A stretch of 64,000 nt of DNA from Collinsella sp. (GTDB lineage Bacteria; Actinomycetota; Coriobacteriia; Coriobacteriales; Coriobacteriaceae), in assembly GCA_019414645.1 (NCBI GenBank), contig DXLP01000009.1:1-64000 (forward strand). Direction: 5' to 3'. Made by a program: the position numbers and the translations under genes. This document shows, in pieces, positions 44,786 through 52,671 of the stretch (the stretch's first letter is position 1; every line of letters starts with the position of its first letter). The notes beneath the pieces are model-generated. The model searched no databases. It had not been told where the DNA came from and saw only the letters and a program-made list of their open reading frames with translations.

Positions 44786-45725
44786 CGAGGGCCGTGCGGA
44801 TGAATGGGTCGCCGAGGGCCTCGCGGAGCCAGGGGGCCAGCTGCTCGGGGTGACCCTGCAGGTAGCCTTTGAGCTCGGACGGAGCCACGCGACGCACTTC
44901 CGAGATCTCCTCTTGGTTGATATGCAGCTCGCCCGGCTCAACATGGGCAAGGTAGACCTCGCACCATTCGCACTCGCAGCGACCGTCGCCGTGGTCCTCG
45001 CGGTACACCACGTGTCCGAGGTGCTTGAGCTGATCGGGCTCGCGCGTAATGCCGAGCTCTTCGTTGATGCGGCGCGCCGTGGCGGCCGCGACGTCTTCCC
45101 CGGGGAGCGGATGGCCGGCGCAGCTATCGGCCAGCACCCCGCCCCACAGGCGCTTGAGCGGACTGCGGCGACAGAGCAGCAGGCGCGCGTCTTCGCCCCG
45201 GCCCTCGACCAAAAGCGTCAGAAATGCCTGATGCAGGATGCCCTCACCAGCATGGGCCTCGATGCGGTCGACGGGGCCAAGCGCCTCGCCGGTCGCAGCA
45301 TCGACCGCCACGACCTCGGCGCCCGCACCGCCCTCATCCCAGCCGGCGCGCAGAATGCGGGCTGCGGCTTCCTCGAGCGCGGCGATGAGCTCCTTGGTGG
45401 TGTCGAGCACGCGCTGCAGGTCGTCACCGCTCGCTTGTTCAACATGAAAACCCGTGCTTGCAACTACCGGCACGCCAAAGCGCGTGGCCAGCGCCGCCGC
45501 GATATCGTGCGCCGGGATCTCGTCTCGATGGCACGGAACGGCCAGGATGCTCACCGTTGCCGTACGGCCGGGCTCGGGGCGCGGAATGGCCTGCGCCGTG
45601 GCGCCCAGGTGCGCAAACTCCGGCGAGCAGGCGTACACCGCCATGCCTCGCGGCGTCACCGTCAGCTGGGCCTCGAGCGCAAACTTGCCCTCGCCCACTG
45701 CAACCTTTGTCGTGTGCATACCCAT
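44778..45725 (-). CDS. Fusion: LpdD-like domain plus type-1 isopentenyl-diphosphate isomerase
   Basis: Residues 1-125 match the LpdD-like (prenylated-flavin chaperone) pattern: FALEAQLTVTPRGMAVYACS, HLGATAQAIPRP, then PVVASTGFHVEQAS. Residues about 137-305 are a Nudix-fold type-1 IPP isomerase. The E. coli metal ligands are all matched: His158, His165, His205, Glu251 and Glu253, and the catalytic cysteine is Cys202 in DSCAGHP. IPP isomerase makes DMAPP, the source of the dimethylallyl group that UbiX adds to FMN. The start at 45725 follows AGGAG; 58 further codons upstream are open but include a palindromic repeat. It lies on the same strand upstream of the transporter, ubiD and ubiX. Domain names are from memory; the isomerase half is the surer. 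Confidence 0.82.
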   Translation of the reverse strand: MGMHTTKVAVGEGKFALEAQLTVTPRGMAVYACSPEFAHLGATAQAIPRPEPGRTATVSILAVPCHRDEIPAHDIAAALATRFGVPVVASTGFHVEQASGDDLQRVLDTTKELIAALEEAAARILRAGWDEGGAGAEVVAVDAATGEALGPVDRIEAHAGEGILHQAFLTLLVEGRGEDARLLLCRRSPLKRLWGGVLADSCAGHPLPGEDVAAATARRINEELGITREPDQLKHLGHVVYREDHGDGRCECEWCEVYLAHVEPGELHINQEEISEVRRVAPSELKGYLQGHPEQLAPWLREALGDPFIRTALAM

Positions 45726-45797
45726 GGGATCTCCTGCCGCCCGCGATGTACCTGAGACCATCTTCGCCTGTATTGCGACTATACAGGCAAGCCCTCC

Positions 45798-45828
45798 ATG
45801 TGACAAAGGGACTGCCCCTTTGTCACAT
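45798..45828. repeat. GACAAAGGG palindromic repeat, perfect copy
   Basis: ATGTGACAAAGGG pairs over 13 bp with CCCTTTGTCACAT around ACTGC. It lies in the divergent gap between the LpdD-isomerase fusion and an MFS gene. Confidence 0.75.
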
Positions 45829-45886
45829 TCTGTTAGAGTTGCAGGGATTGAATCCCGCTTATTCATGCGACATTGGAGTGACAACC

Positions 45887-47140
45887 TTGACCGCCGCAAC
45901 CACGCCTAAAAGTAAGCCAACCGCCGCCGCGCTCTCCCCCGCGCGCACCAAGCTCTGCCTGGCGCTGCTCGTGCTGTTGGGATTCTCGCTCGGCTGCTCC
46001 GAGTTCGTGGTCATCGGCATCGAAAGCGACTTGGCAACGGAACTCGGCATATCACTTGCCACTGCGGGCCAGCTCATCAGCGTGTTTGCGCTCGTCTACG
46101 CTATCGCCACGCCGGTGCTTGCGCTCAGCACGGGGCGTTTTCGCCGCTACCAGCTGCTCGTGTGCTATAGCGTCGTCTTTGTGCTCGGCAACCTGGTCAT
46201 GGCGTTGGCTCCCAACTTCCAGGTGCTGTTTATCTCACGCATTGTCCTGGGCTCTGTCTCGGGTGCGCTGCTCGCCGTGGGCGTGACGTACATCCCTGAG
46301 CTGCTATCCCCGCAGCAAACCTCACTTGCCATCTCGGTCGTGTACGGCGCGTTTTCCGTGGCGATGGTCTTTGTGACCTCGATTGGCAAGTTTGTGGCCG
46401 ACACACTCGATTGGCACGTGGCCATGTACGGCACGCTGACCTTTGCCGTTTTGATCTGTAGCGCGCTCGTGGCGTTTATGCCTCGCGCCGGGCAGACCGA
46501 TGAGCCCGCCACCTTCCGCGAGCAGGCGGGGCTACTACGCGAGCCGAGTATCATCACCGGCATGCTCATCTTCTTGTTTGGCGTGGGCTCGGTCTACGTA
46601 TTCTACGGCTACGTGACGCCTTATCTGGAGCAGATGCTGGGCATGGATACCGTTCAGGCGAGCACCACACTTATGGCCTATGGCGTGTTCTGCCTGATCT
46701 CGAACATCCTGGGCGGATGGATCGATGCGCGTTTTGGCATGAAGGCGCTGCTGGTTACGTTTGTGCTGCAGGCGGCGGCACTGCTCGGGCTGTTTGCCGT
46801 GGGCGCCGCCATGCCGCTCGCGCTGGTCTTTGTCTTTAGCCTGGCGATGCTCATGTACCTGTTCTCGGTCTCATGCATCACGCACTTTATGGACGTGGCT
46901 CGCAGCCGCCATCCCAAGTCGATGGTACTCGCAAGTTCGGTTGAGCCCATGGCGTTTAACGTCGGCATCTCGTTTGGCACCGCAGTGGGCGGCGCCGTGG
47001 TAAGCAGCATTGGCATTGCGTACGTGGGTGCAGTGGGCGCCGCGTTCTCGCTTGTGGCCTGGGCGCTCACGCTGGTGACGATTAAGTTGGCTCGCTGGGA
47101 GCGCCGTCGTCAATCTGCACAGCCCCGGATGCAGGCATAG
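45887..47140 (+). CDS. MFS transporter, DHA1-type
   Basis: This 417-residue, 12-helix carrier resembles drug and sugar effluxers (AraJ/PbuE-like). After a polar N-terminus, helix 1 is LCLALLVLLGFSLGCSEFVV; the loop 2-3 motif is ALSTGRFRRYQLL. I use the TTG at 45887 preceded by TTGGAG; a GTG nine bases earlier is also possible. Substrate unknown; export is more likely than import given the subfamily. Confidence 0.87.
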   Translation: MTAATTPKSKPTAAALSPARTKLCLALLVLLGFSLGCSEFVVIGIESDLATELGISLATAGQLISVFALVYAIATPVLALSTGRFRRYQLLVCYSVVFVLGNLVMALAPNFQVLFISRIVLGSVSGALLAVGVTYIPELLSPQQTSLAISVVYGAFSVAMVFVTSIGKFVADTLDWHVAMYGTLTFAVLICSALVAFMPRAGQTDEPATFREQAGLLREPSIITGMLIFLFGVGSVYVFYGYVTPYLEQMLGMDTVQASTTLMAYGVFCLISNILGGWIDARFGMKALLVTFVLQAAALLGLFAVGAAMPLALVFVFSLAMLMYLFSVSCITHFMDVARSRHPKSMVLASSVEPMAFNVGISFGTAVGGAVVSSIGIAYVGAVGAAFSLVAWALTLVTIKLARWERRRQSAQPRMQA

Positions 47141-47225
47141 GGGCGAACATAGCCCAAGGTGGCGAGCAACCGGTGAAAACCGTCCCATACGAGTAGTGTT
47201 TATCCGCCTGCAAGCTCCAGCAGTG

Positions 47226-47322
47226 CAATTTCGTGTACTTCAGATACACACTTTTCTACTATTTCGTGTATTCCAAGTACATGAAATCGTACTAAACTAT
47301 GTATCTGAAGTACACGAAATTG
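47226..47322. repeat. Long inverted repeat B with 33-bp-spaced half sites
   Basis: A 23-bp perfect stem starts CAATTTCGTGTACTTC and pairs with 47300-47322. TTTCGTGTA begins at 47229 and again at 47262; the complementary GAAA ends at 47286 and again at 47319. Both spacings are exactly 33 bp. The right arm ends 13 bases before the ATPase start codon. Confidence 0.75.
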
Positions 47323-47335
47323 GAAAGGCGGCCCC

Positions 47336-48706
47336 ATGCGCAGATCAATCGAATCCGTTATCGAATCATGGGCGACAAAGGACGCGTCGCGCCCCCTCCT
47401 CATCCGTGGTGCGCGACGCGTAGGCAAAACGTACGTTGCCGAGGAAATCGGCAGACGAATCGCCGGCGATGCGTTTGTCAAACTCGACTTTCAGACCGAT
47501 CTTGAGCTGATCGCTCCGCTGTTCGACTGTCCCACCGACGACGTTAACGCCATCGTGGCGCGAATCTCAGACTATAAACGCACCCCCATTCGCAAAGAAA
47601 CCGCCTTCATCCTGTTTGACGAGGTGCAGCTCTGCGAACGGGCGCTCAACTCGCTTCGCTTTTTTTCGGGTTCGGGCTGGCGCATATGCGCGACCGGCAG
47701 TCAGCTCGGCGTCGCCACGCGCAAGCGCAAGTTGCCTTTTCCCAGCGGCGTTCGTCAAGAGACCATGCATCCTATGTCGTTCGAGGAGTTTCTCTGGGCG
47801 CTCGACGAGGAGCAGATGGCCAATGCCATTCGTACCCACGCCGGCACGCTCGATACCTACGCCGCGCACCAAGCCGCGCTCAGCCTGTTTCATCGATACC
47901 AGATCGTGGGCGGCATGCCCGCCGCCGTCAACGCATATCGCAAGACGTTATCCATCGAGGATGCGCGCGTCGAGCAGCGCGAAATCGACGAGACCTATAC
48001 CGCCGATATGACCGACCCCGAAAACGGGATCAGCGGCGTGGCGGCGCGCAAGGTCTGGCGCTCCATTCCGTCCCAGCTGCTGAGATCGTCCACAAAAAAA
48101 TTCAAGTACTCCGAGGTCGAACGCGGAGGCCGTCGCGCCAAGCTTATCGAGCCGCTCGACTGGCTCGAAGGCGCCGGCATCATATCGGTCAACAACCTGA
48201 CCGAAGGCATCGAGCCTCCCCTCGTTCCCTTCGACGACGAAGATGGAAGTTTCTTTAAGGTCTATCTTCTCGATACCGGCCTCATGTTCTACAAACTCGG
48301 CATCAACCCGCGGCTCTGGCTCGACCTCAAAGAGGATTCCGCCATAGCGCTATCTTCCGACTTCCGAGGCGCCCTGGCGGAAAACTCGGTCATGCAAGCA
48401 TTTTCGGGCAATAGCTTGCAGACGTATTACTGGGTGCCGCCGTCGTCTTGGAAGACGACCGGCGAGCTCGATTTTTTACTTCAGACCGACCGTATGGAAA
48501 TTGTGCCCGTCGAAGTAAAGTCCGCACGTAACGTGCGCGCGAGAACCCTCGGGTCGTTTATGGACAAAGCCCGATCGCCATATGCCTACATTTTGTCCGA
48601 GAACAATTTTTCCCGCAGCGAAACCGATGACGGGCGCGAGCTGCGCCACCTCCCCTTGTACGCAGCGGGCTTTATTGGAGCAAACTGCCTCAAGAGCAGT
48701 CTGTAA
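47336..48706 (+). CDS. AAA-family ATPase with DUF4143 domain
   Basis: This 456-residue protein has an N-terminal AAA_14 ATPase: Walker A IRGARRVGKTYVAEEIG near residue 22, Walker B FILFDEVQL near 104, and a sensor-like ICATGSQLG. The C-terminal DUF4143 half ends in a nuclease-like fold with GALAENSV, ELDFLLQ and PVEVKS (a PD-(D/E)xK-like pattern). Such solitary genes are common and horizontally mobile in gut bacteria; their function is not established. The site GGAAAGG lies directly behind inverted repeat B. A second member is encoded at 49338-50699. Confidence 0.85.
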   Translation: MRRSIESVIESWATKDASRPLLIRGARRVGKTYVAEEIGRRIAGDAFVKLDFQTDLELIAPLFDCPTDDVNAIVARISDYKRTPIRKETAFILFDEVQLCERALNSLRFFSGSGWRICATGSQLGVATRKRKLPFPSGVRQETMHPMSFEEFLWALDEEQMANAIRTHAGTLDTYAAHQAALSLFHRYQIVGGMPAAVNAYRKTLSIEDARVEQREIDETYTADMTDPENGISGVAARKVWRSIPSQLLRSSTKKFKYSEVERGGRRAKLIEPLDWLEGAGIISVNNLTEGIEPPLVPFDDEDGSFFKVYLLDTGLMFYKLGINPRLWLDLKEDSAIALSSDFRGALAENSVMQAFSGNSLQTYYWVPPSSWKTTGELDFLLQTDRMEIVPVEVKSARNVRARTLGSFMDKARSPYAYILSENNFSRSETDDGRELRHLPLYAAGFIGANCLKSSL

Positions 48707-48739
48707 GCCCTGCGCGACCGCCTAGAAAGGAAGCCGCTC

Positions 48740-49189
48740 ATGCAACGCATTCTTTTTATCTGCTATGGAAATATCTGTCGCTCGACGATGGCTGAGTCCG
48801 TGTTTACCGAGCTGGTGCGGCGCGCCGGGCGCGCGGGCGAGTTTGTCATTGACTCCGCTGCGACCTCAACTGAGGAGATCGGCAACCCGCCGCATCATGG
48901 CACGGTCGCCAAGCTGCGCGAAGTCGGGATTCCCGTCGTTGCGCACCGTGCCCGCCAGGTGCGTCGCGCGGAGTATGGCGACTGGGATCACATTGTCTAT
49001 ATGGATGCTGAGAACGCGCGGGGCCTGCGTCGCATCTTTGGCGACGCAGGCCCCGACGGAAAGATTACGCGCTTGCTCGATTGGACCGAGTGTCCCGGCG
49101 ACGTGGCCGACCCCTGGTACACCGGCAATTTCGATGCCACCTACCGCGATGTGCTCGCCGGTTGCACCGCTATGCTCGAGCAGCTGTAG
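48740..49189 (+). CDS. Low-molecular-weight protein tyrosine phosphatase
   Basis: This 149-residue phosphatase has the catalytic loop CYGNICRST (Cys8, Arg14) near the N-terminus and the general-acid aspartate in DPWYTGNF near 125. It would dephosphorylate protein tyrosines, often in capsule or stress regulation. No tyrosine kinase or capsule genes are near. The start follows GAAAGGAAG. It lies 33 bases behind the DUF4143 gene. Confidence 0.93.
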   Translation: MQRILFICYGNICRSTMAESVFTELVRRAGRAGEFVIDSAATSTEEIGNPPHHGTVAKLREVGIPVVAHRARQVRRAEYGDWDHIVYMDAENARGLRRIFGDAGPDGKITRLLDWTECPGDVADPWYTGNFDATYRDVLAGCTAMLEQL

Positions 49190-49226
49190 GTTCGTGGGCG
49201 CACGAACCGCGCCCACGGCATAAATC

Positions 49227-49290
49227 GAGCGTAGATTTTCTCCCACTTTGAGCGTTCAAGTGCGCTCTATACGGGAGAAAATCAACGCTC
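49227..49290. repeat. Long inverted repeat C
   Basis: GAGCGTAGATTTTCTCCC (49227-49244) pairs with 49273-49290 at 17 of 18 positions. The centre has a smaller GAGCG...GCGCTC stem. A GACAAAGGG palindrome follows four bases later. Confidence 0.7.
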
Positions 49291-49294
49291 ATGA

Positions 49295-49325
49295 ATGTGA
49301 CAAAGGGACCGCCCCTTTGTCACAT
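49295..49325. repeat. GACAAAGGG palindromic repeat, perfect copy
   Basis: ATGTGACAAAGGG pairs with CCCTTTGTCACAT over 13 bp. It lies at the convergent end of the phosphatase and the second DUF4143 gene and may terminate both. Confidence 0.75.
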
Positions 49326-49337
49326 CCGGGACCGGCC

Positions 49338-50699
49338 CTAGACCGGCTTGACCTCCAGCTTAATCCCCTTGGCACAGAAGTCGCCCAAAACATCCGAAAG
49401 GGCCCAGGTCGCATATAGCGGCAAATAGAGAACCGCTCCGTTGCGCTCAACGTTGCCTTTCGAGAAAACAATCCCGAGCCTTACGCCATATTCAGCCGTA
49501 TCAAGCACATGACCGAGCGCAGCGTGCGCGTGGTAATAGGAGCCCGATTTAACCTCGATCGGAACAGCCGTCCCATCCGGTCCATCGACCACAAAGTCCA
49601 CTTCACCGCGCTTTTTTGTCTGATAGTAGTAAAGCTGGCGATTTTGGGCAGCCAGCTGCTGGGCCACCACGTTTTCGTAAATGCCGCCCAGATTGGGCTC
49701 CTTGCTATCAAGATACGCCGCTTGGGCGACTCCAACGGGGTAGCGCGCCATCAACATGCCCGTATCCGATTGGTATAGCTTGAACTGCGATGGCCGTGCC
49801 GTCTTGAGCAGGGGCGACTTTGGCTCGGTTACGATATCGGCTTTGAGAGCAACGCCGGCATCGACAAGCCAGACAAAATCTCGCTGGTACTTCTCATAAT
49901 GCGCCTTGGGGTCAATGGAATTGAGCACGAAACGCTTGTGTTCGCCCTCAAGCATAATGGGGAGCTGATCGTAGATGCTCTGCACCTGAAGGGCACGCCC
50001 GCTTGCATACTTGGAAATATCCCGTCGGTACTGTTCGTTGAGCTCGGACTGTAGCTGACGAACAGAGGCAAGGTCGCCCTGCGTGTCAAGGAAACGCTGC
50101 ACGACCTCCGGCATTCCGCCGACAACGGTATAGGTCCTGAAGTTTGCCATCATCGCGTCATGAATGTAATCAGGAATGGGCCTCTCGCTGATACACGCGT
50201 CACGTATCGTTTGGCGAGCCCCCTCGCTCACCCCGATTGCCCAGCAAAACTCCTCAAAATCGAGCGGGAACATCCTAAGCTCGTGAACATACCCCACGGG
50301 ATAGGACCTGACGCCCTTGAACTGAGTCCCGAGCATTGACCCCGAAAACGCCCAGCGGCACCTCCCGTCCTCAACAAGGAACTTTGCCATCGTCATGATG
50401 TCGGGGGCCTCTTGGACCTCATCGATAAACACGAGCGTTTTGCCTGGTGCAATCGACTTTCCCGAAAGAAGCGTCACCCTGCTGATGAAATCATCGGCAT
50501 CCCGCGCCTCGAGAAGAGCATCTTTTGCCTGGCGATTTTCCATGAGGTTAAACTCGATGTAGGTTGCATGGTTGGCTTTGCCAAATGCGCGAATCGAATA
50601 GCTTTTGCCAATCTGGCGAGAACCCGTAATGAATAAGGCCTTTTGCTCGGCAGACTTCAGCCAACGCTCCAGCTCTGCCGCTATTTTCCTGCGCAGCAT
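49338..50699 (-). CDS. AAA-family ATPase with DUF4143 domain (second copy)
   Basis: The 453-residue protein has Walker A FITGSRQIGKSYSIRAFG near residue 24, Walker B LVFIDEVQEAP near 92, and the AAA_14 sensor AFSGSMLGT. The C-terminal DUF4143 half has GGIYENVVAQQL, EVDFVVDG and PIEVKSG, again a PD-(D/E)xK-like pattern. It is a different subtype from the copy at 47336 (low identity by eye). The start at 50699 follows GGGGAGAG. Directly upstream are three repeats 33 bp apart. Confidence 0.86.
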   Translation of the reverse strand: MLRRKIAAELERWLKSAEQKALFITGSRQIGKSYSIRAFGKANHATYIEFNLMENRQAKDALLEARDADDFISRVTLLSGKSIAPGKTLVFIDEVQEAPDIMTMAKFLVEDGRCRWAFSGSMLGTQFKGVRSYPVGYVHELRMFPLDFEEFCWAIGVSEGARQTIRDACISERPIPDYIHDAMMANFRTYTVVGGMPEVVQRFLDTQGDLASVRQLQSELNEQYRRDISKYASGRALQVQSIYDQLPIMLEGEHKRFVLNSIDPKAHYEKYQRDFVWLVDAGVALKADIVTEPKSPLLKTARPSQFKLYQSDTGMLMARYPVGVAQAAYLDSKEPNLGGIYENVVAQQLAAQNRQLYYYQTKKRGEVDFVVDGPDGTAVPIEVKSGSYYHAHAALGHVLDTAEYGVRLGIVFSKGNVERNGAVLYLPLYATWALSDVLGDFCAKGIKLEVKPV

Positions 50700-50723
50700 A
50701 GGCTCTCCCCTCAGCGTCATCGA

Positions 50724-50805
50724 ATGAAATGCAAAGTTTTATACGCTTGATTATCGATGAAACGCAGAATTTATAGAACTTAAAATCAAATGAAATGCAG
50801 AGATT
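50724..50805. repeat. Three direct repeats with 33-bp period
   Basis: ATGAAATGCAAAG (50724), ATGAAACGCAGAA (50757) and ATGAAATGCAGAG (50790) recur at exactly 33-bp intervals, starting 24 bases upstream of the ATPase start. The consensus is ATGAAAYGCARAR. This tract is AT-rich against the local background. Confidence 0.75.
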
Positions 50806-50840
50806 TGAGATTATAAGCAAAAGAAGGGGCGCCACCGGCG

Positions 50841-50873
50841 AATGTGTCAAAGGGGCTGCCCCTTTGTCACATT
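50841..50873. repeat. GACAAAGGG-type palindromic repeat
   Basis: AATGTGTCAAAGGGG pairs with CCCCTTTGTCACATT with one mismatch. It ends just before the stop of the TIGR04076-like gene at 50882. Confidence 0.7.
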
Positions 50874-50881
50874 GCGCTCGA

Positions 50882-51211
50882 CTACTCGTCAACGATCTCG
50901 GCAAGCCAGACGTTCAGCGTATCGACCTCGGGGCAGCAGAACTTTGCCGTACCAGGCTCGTTGCCAGGCACGGTTCCGCCATAGCGCAGGATATCGATAT
51001 AGAGAAAGCCCACATGGCAAGCCATGGCGCACATCTTGCCGCGATCGCGGTCGAAGTCAAAAACGTCGCCCGGCTTGTGACCATGGTGGCAACGGCACGT
51101 TCCCAGCTGGTCCACGCAGCTCACGCGGATACGCGGACGCTTGCCACGCGGCGCGCCGAGCGGCTTGCTCTCGCCTGCAGGCTTGATGCCGCCCTCGCCA
51201 GCGTTACTCAT
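50882..51211 (-). CDS. TIGR04076-like small cysteine-rich protein
   Basis: This 109-residue protein matches, from memory, the TIGR04076 pattern: a cysteine region GTCRCHHGHKPGDVFDF, then KMCAMACHVGFLYIDILRYG and a late FCCPEVD. The clustered cysteines and histidines suggest metal binding; no function is established for the family. It overlaps the end of pdxY by 8 bases, so it is translated from the same transcript. Confidence 0.7.
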   Translation of the reverse strand: MSNAGEGGIKPAGESKPLGAPRGKRPRIRVSCVDQLGTCRCHHGHKPGDVFDFDRDRGKMCAMACHVGFLYIDILRYGGTVPGNEPGTAKFCCPEVDTLNVWLAEIVDE

Positions 51212-52028
51212 GGTCGATCACGTCCAAGCAGGCCTCGATGGGAAGGCCGGCCGACTTGTCCTCTTGGTCGGCATTGCGCTCGATAAGCTCAGCCACCACA
51301 CGCATGGCATCGGACGTCGCGCGCTGCAGACTCCAACCTGCCATAACGCGGCCGACGAGCACCGCCGAGAACGTGTCGCCCGTGCCCGGGAAATACACCG
51401 GAATGAGCTCAAAGGGAATCGTGAAGTACTCCCCCGCTACATGGTCGTAACCGATAACCGCGTTCGTGCCATTGACCACGGCGCTCGTAATGACCACCGA
51501 CTTGGCACCCAGGGCACGCACGGCGTCCACAAGAACGCGGCCCTCATCGGGCGTGATTTGCTCGGCAATAGGCGTATCGGTGAGCAGACAGGCCTCGGTG
51601 TAGTTAGGCACCGCGTAGTCGGCGCACTCGAGCAGGTGCCTCATGAGACCGATCGTGGACTCGGGCACGCCGGCGTAGAGCTTGCCGTTGTCGCCCATGA
51701 TGGGGTCGACGAACACCTTGGTGCCCTTTTGCGCGCGACGGTGGCAGAAGTCCGAAATAATGCGCGTCTCTTCCTCGGTCACGATAAAGCCAGTCGAGAT
51801 GGCGTCGAACTCAAAGCCGAGCTCCTCCCAGATAGCGAGGCTCCGGCGGACATACTCCGTGGTGTCGTGGATGTAGAACTTGGGGTAGTTGAGCGTATCG
51901 GAAACGAGGGCCGTCGGCAGGTTGTGAATGCGATAGCCCATGTGCGACAGCACCGGCAGCATTGCAGAAAGCGCGACCTTGCCGTAACCGCACATATCGT
52001 TGATCAGCAGCAGCTGGGTATTCTTCAT
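51204..52028 (-). CDS. pdxY: Pyridoxal/pyridoxamine kinase
   Basis: This 274-residue ribokinase-fold enzyme phosphorylates B6 vitamers to feed pyridoxal 5'-phosphate salvage. INDMCGYGKVALSAMLPVLS is the N-terminal substrate region, FVDPIMGDNGKLY the middle motif, and PGTGDTFSAVLVG the C-terminal anion hole with the catalytic aspartate. The start at 52028 follows GGGAG; the longer frame upstream is not conserved in character. PdxY versus PdxK cannot be told with certainty. Confidence 0.88.
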   Translation of the reverse strand: MKNTQLLLINDMCGYGKVALSAMLPVLSHMGYRIHNLPTALVSDTLNYPKFYIHDTTEYVRRSLAIWEELGFEFDAISTGFIVTEEETRIISDFCHRRAQKGTKVFVDPIMGDNGKLYAGVPESTIGLMRHLLECADYAVPNYTEACLLTDTPIAEQITPDEGRVLVDAVRALGAKSVVITSAVVNGTNAVIGYDHVAGEYFTIPFELIPVYFPGTGDTFSAVLVGRVMAGWSLQRATSDAMRVVAELIERNADQEDKSAGLPIEACLDVIDHE

Positions 52029-52208
52029 GAGGGTCTCCCTTGTTTCGGGCGCGGCGCGGCAGCGCCACAGTGCGACTAAGTGTAGCGCAGGGGACGTTGC
52101 GAGCGGAGGCGAGCGGTGCGAAGTGCAAATTGTTGCGGAAAGGTTTCGGAAATGGGAGGCAAATCGCGGCGGTAGCGGCACAGTAGCTGCCATCTATTTA
52201 CTACCATT

Positions 52209-52365
52209 CCAAAACTATGCCGGATTACTACGATAAACCGCCAGTCTCCAACCACAACGAATTGCACTCCAGCAAAAACCGCAGGTAGACAGCTTGTGAT
52301 TTTCCGAAAAACAATGCCGAGGTCTGAGATTTCGAATTCATCGTAGTAATCCGGCATAGTTTTGG
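52209..52365. repeat. Long inverted repeat D with GCAGGTAGAC core
   Basis: A 25-bp perfect stem (starting CCAAAACTATGCC; right arm 52341-52365) encloses about 107 bases. The centre holds AAAACCGCAGGTAGACAGCT followed by TTTTCCGAAAA, shared with inverted repeat F. Confidence 0.75.
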
Positions 52366-52464
52366 GCAAAGCAACTTCGGAAGGGTGTCACCGCAGCCCA
52401 AAATGATCCCTTTTCCTCCGTCCCCAAGGGATCAACATGCACCGAAGCGGACCGTGGCGGAATC

Positions 52465-52625
52465 ACAGGTTGAGGACGGACAGCGAAAGCGTTCCTAAGC
52501 GAGCAAGGTGGCGTGAAAGAGGAGGGCATAGGCCTTGTGGCCATGCCCGACGATTGAACGCCAGATTGCCGCTTAGGAACGCTTGCAGCGTCGAGCGGTT
52601 ACGGCGTTTGGCAAAACGCCGTAAC
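52465..52625. repeat. Nested-hairpin element, copy 4
   Basis: The outer stem AAGCGTTCCTAAGC (52487-52500) pairs perfectly with 52571-52584. The middle stem is TGGCGT (52509-52514) with ACGCCA (52558-52563). The inner stem GGGCAT closes GGCC-TTGT-GGCC. The second hairpin GTTACGGCGTTT-ggca-AAACGCCGTAAC is at 52598-52625. Unlike copies 1-3 it does not abut a gene end. Confidence 0.75.
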
Positions 52626-52642
52626 TTAATAAGTTTGGTACC

Positions 52643-52671
52643 TTGACATTTATTTACCATGCTCCTAGATT
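52643..52671 (+). promoter_or_regulatory. Promoter of the MarR-ABC exporter operon
   Basis: TTGACA, 17 bases, TAGATT is a near-consensus sigma-70 promoter, about 50 bases upstream of the MarR start. Confidence 0.75.

Noticed and set aside
45458..45886. N-terminal extension of the MFS gene back to 45458
   Set aside because: It runs through the divergent LpdD-isomerase gene and a palindromic repeat, and the peptide is not membrane-like.
47226..47322. 33-bp spaced repeats as a mini CRISPR array
   Set aside because: Repeat units are only about 9-13 bp conserved, half of them are inverted, and no cas gene is present.
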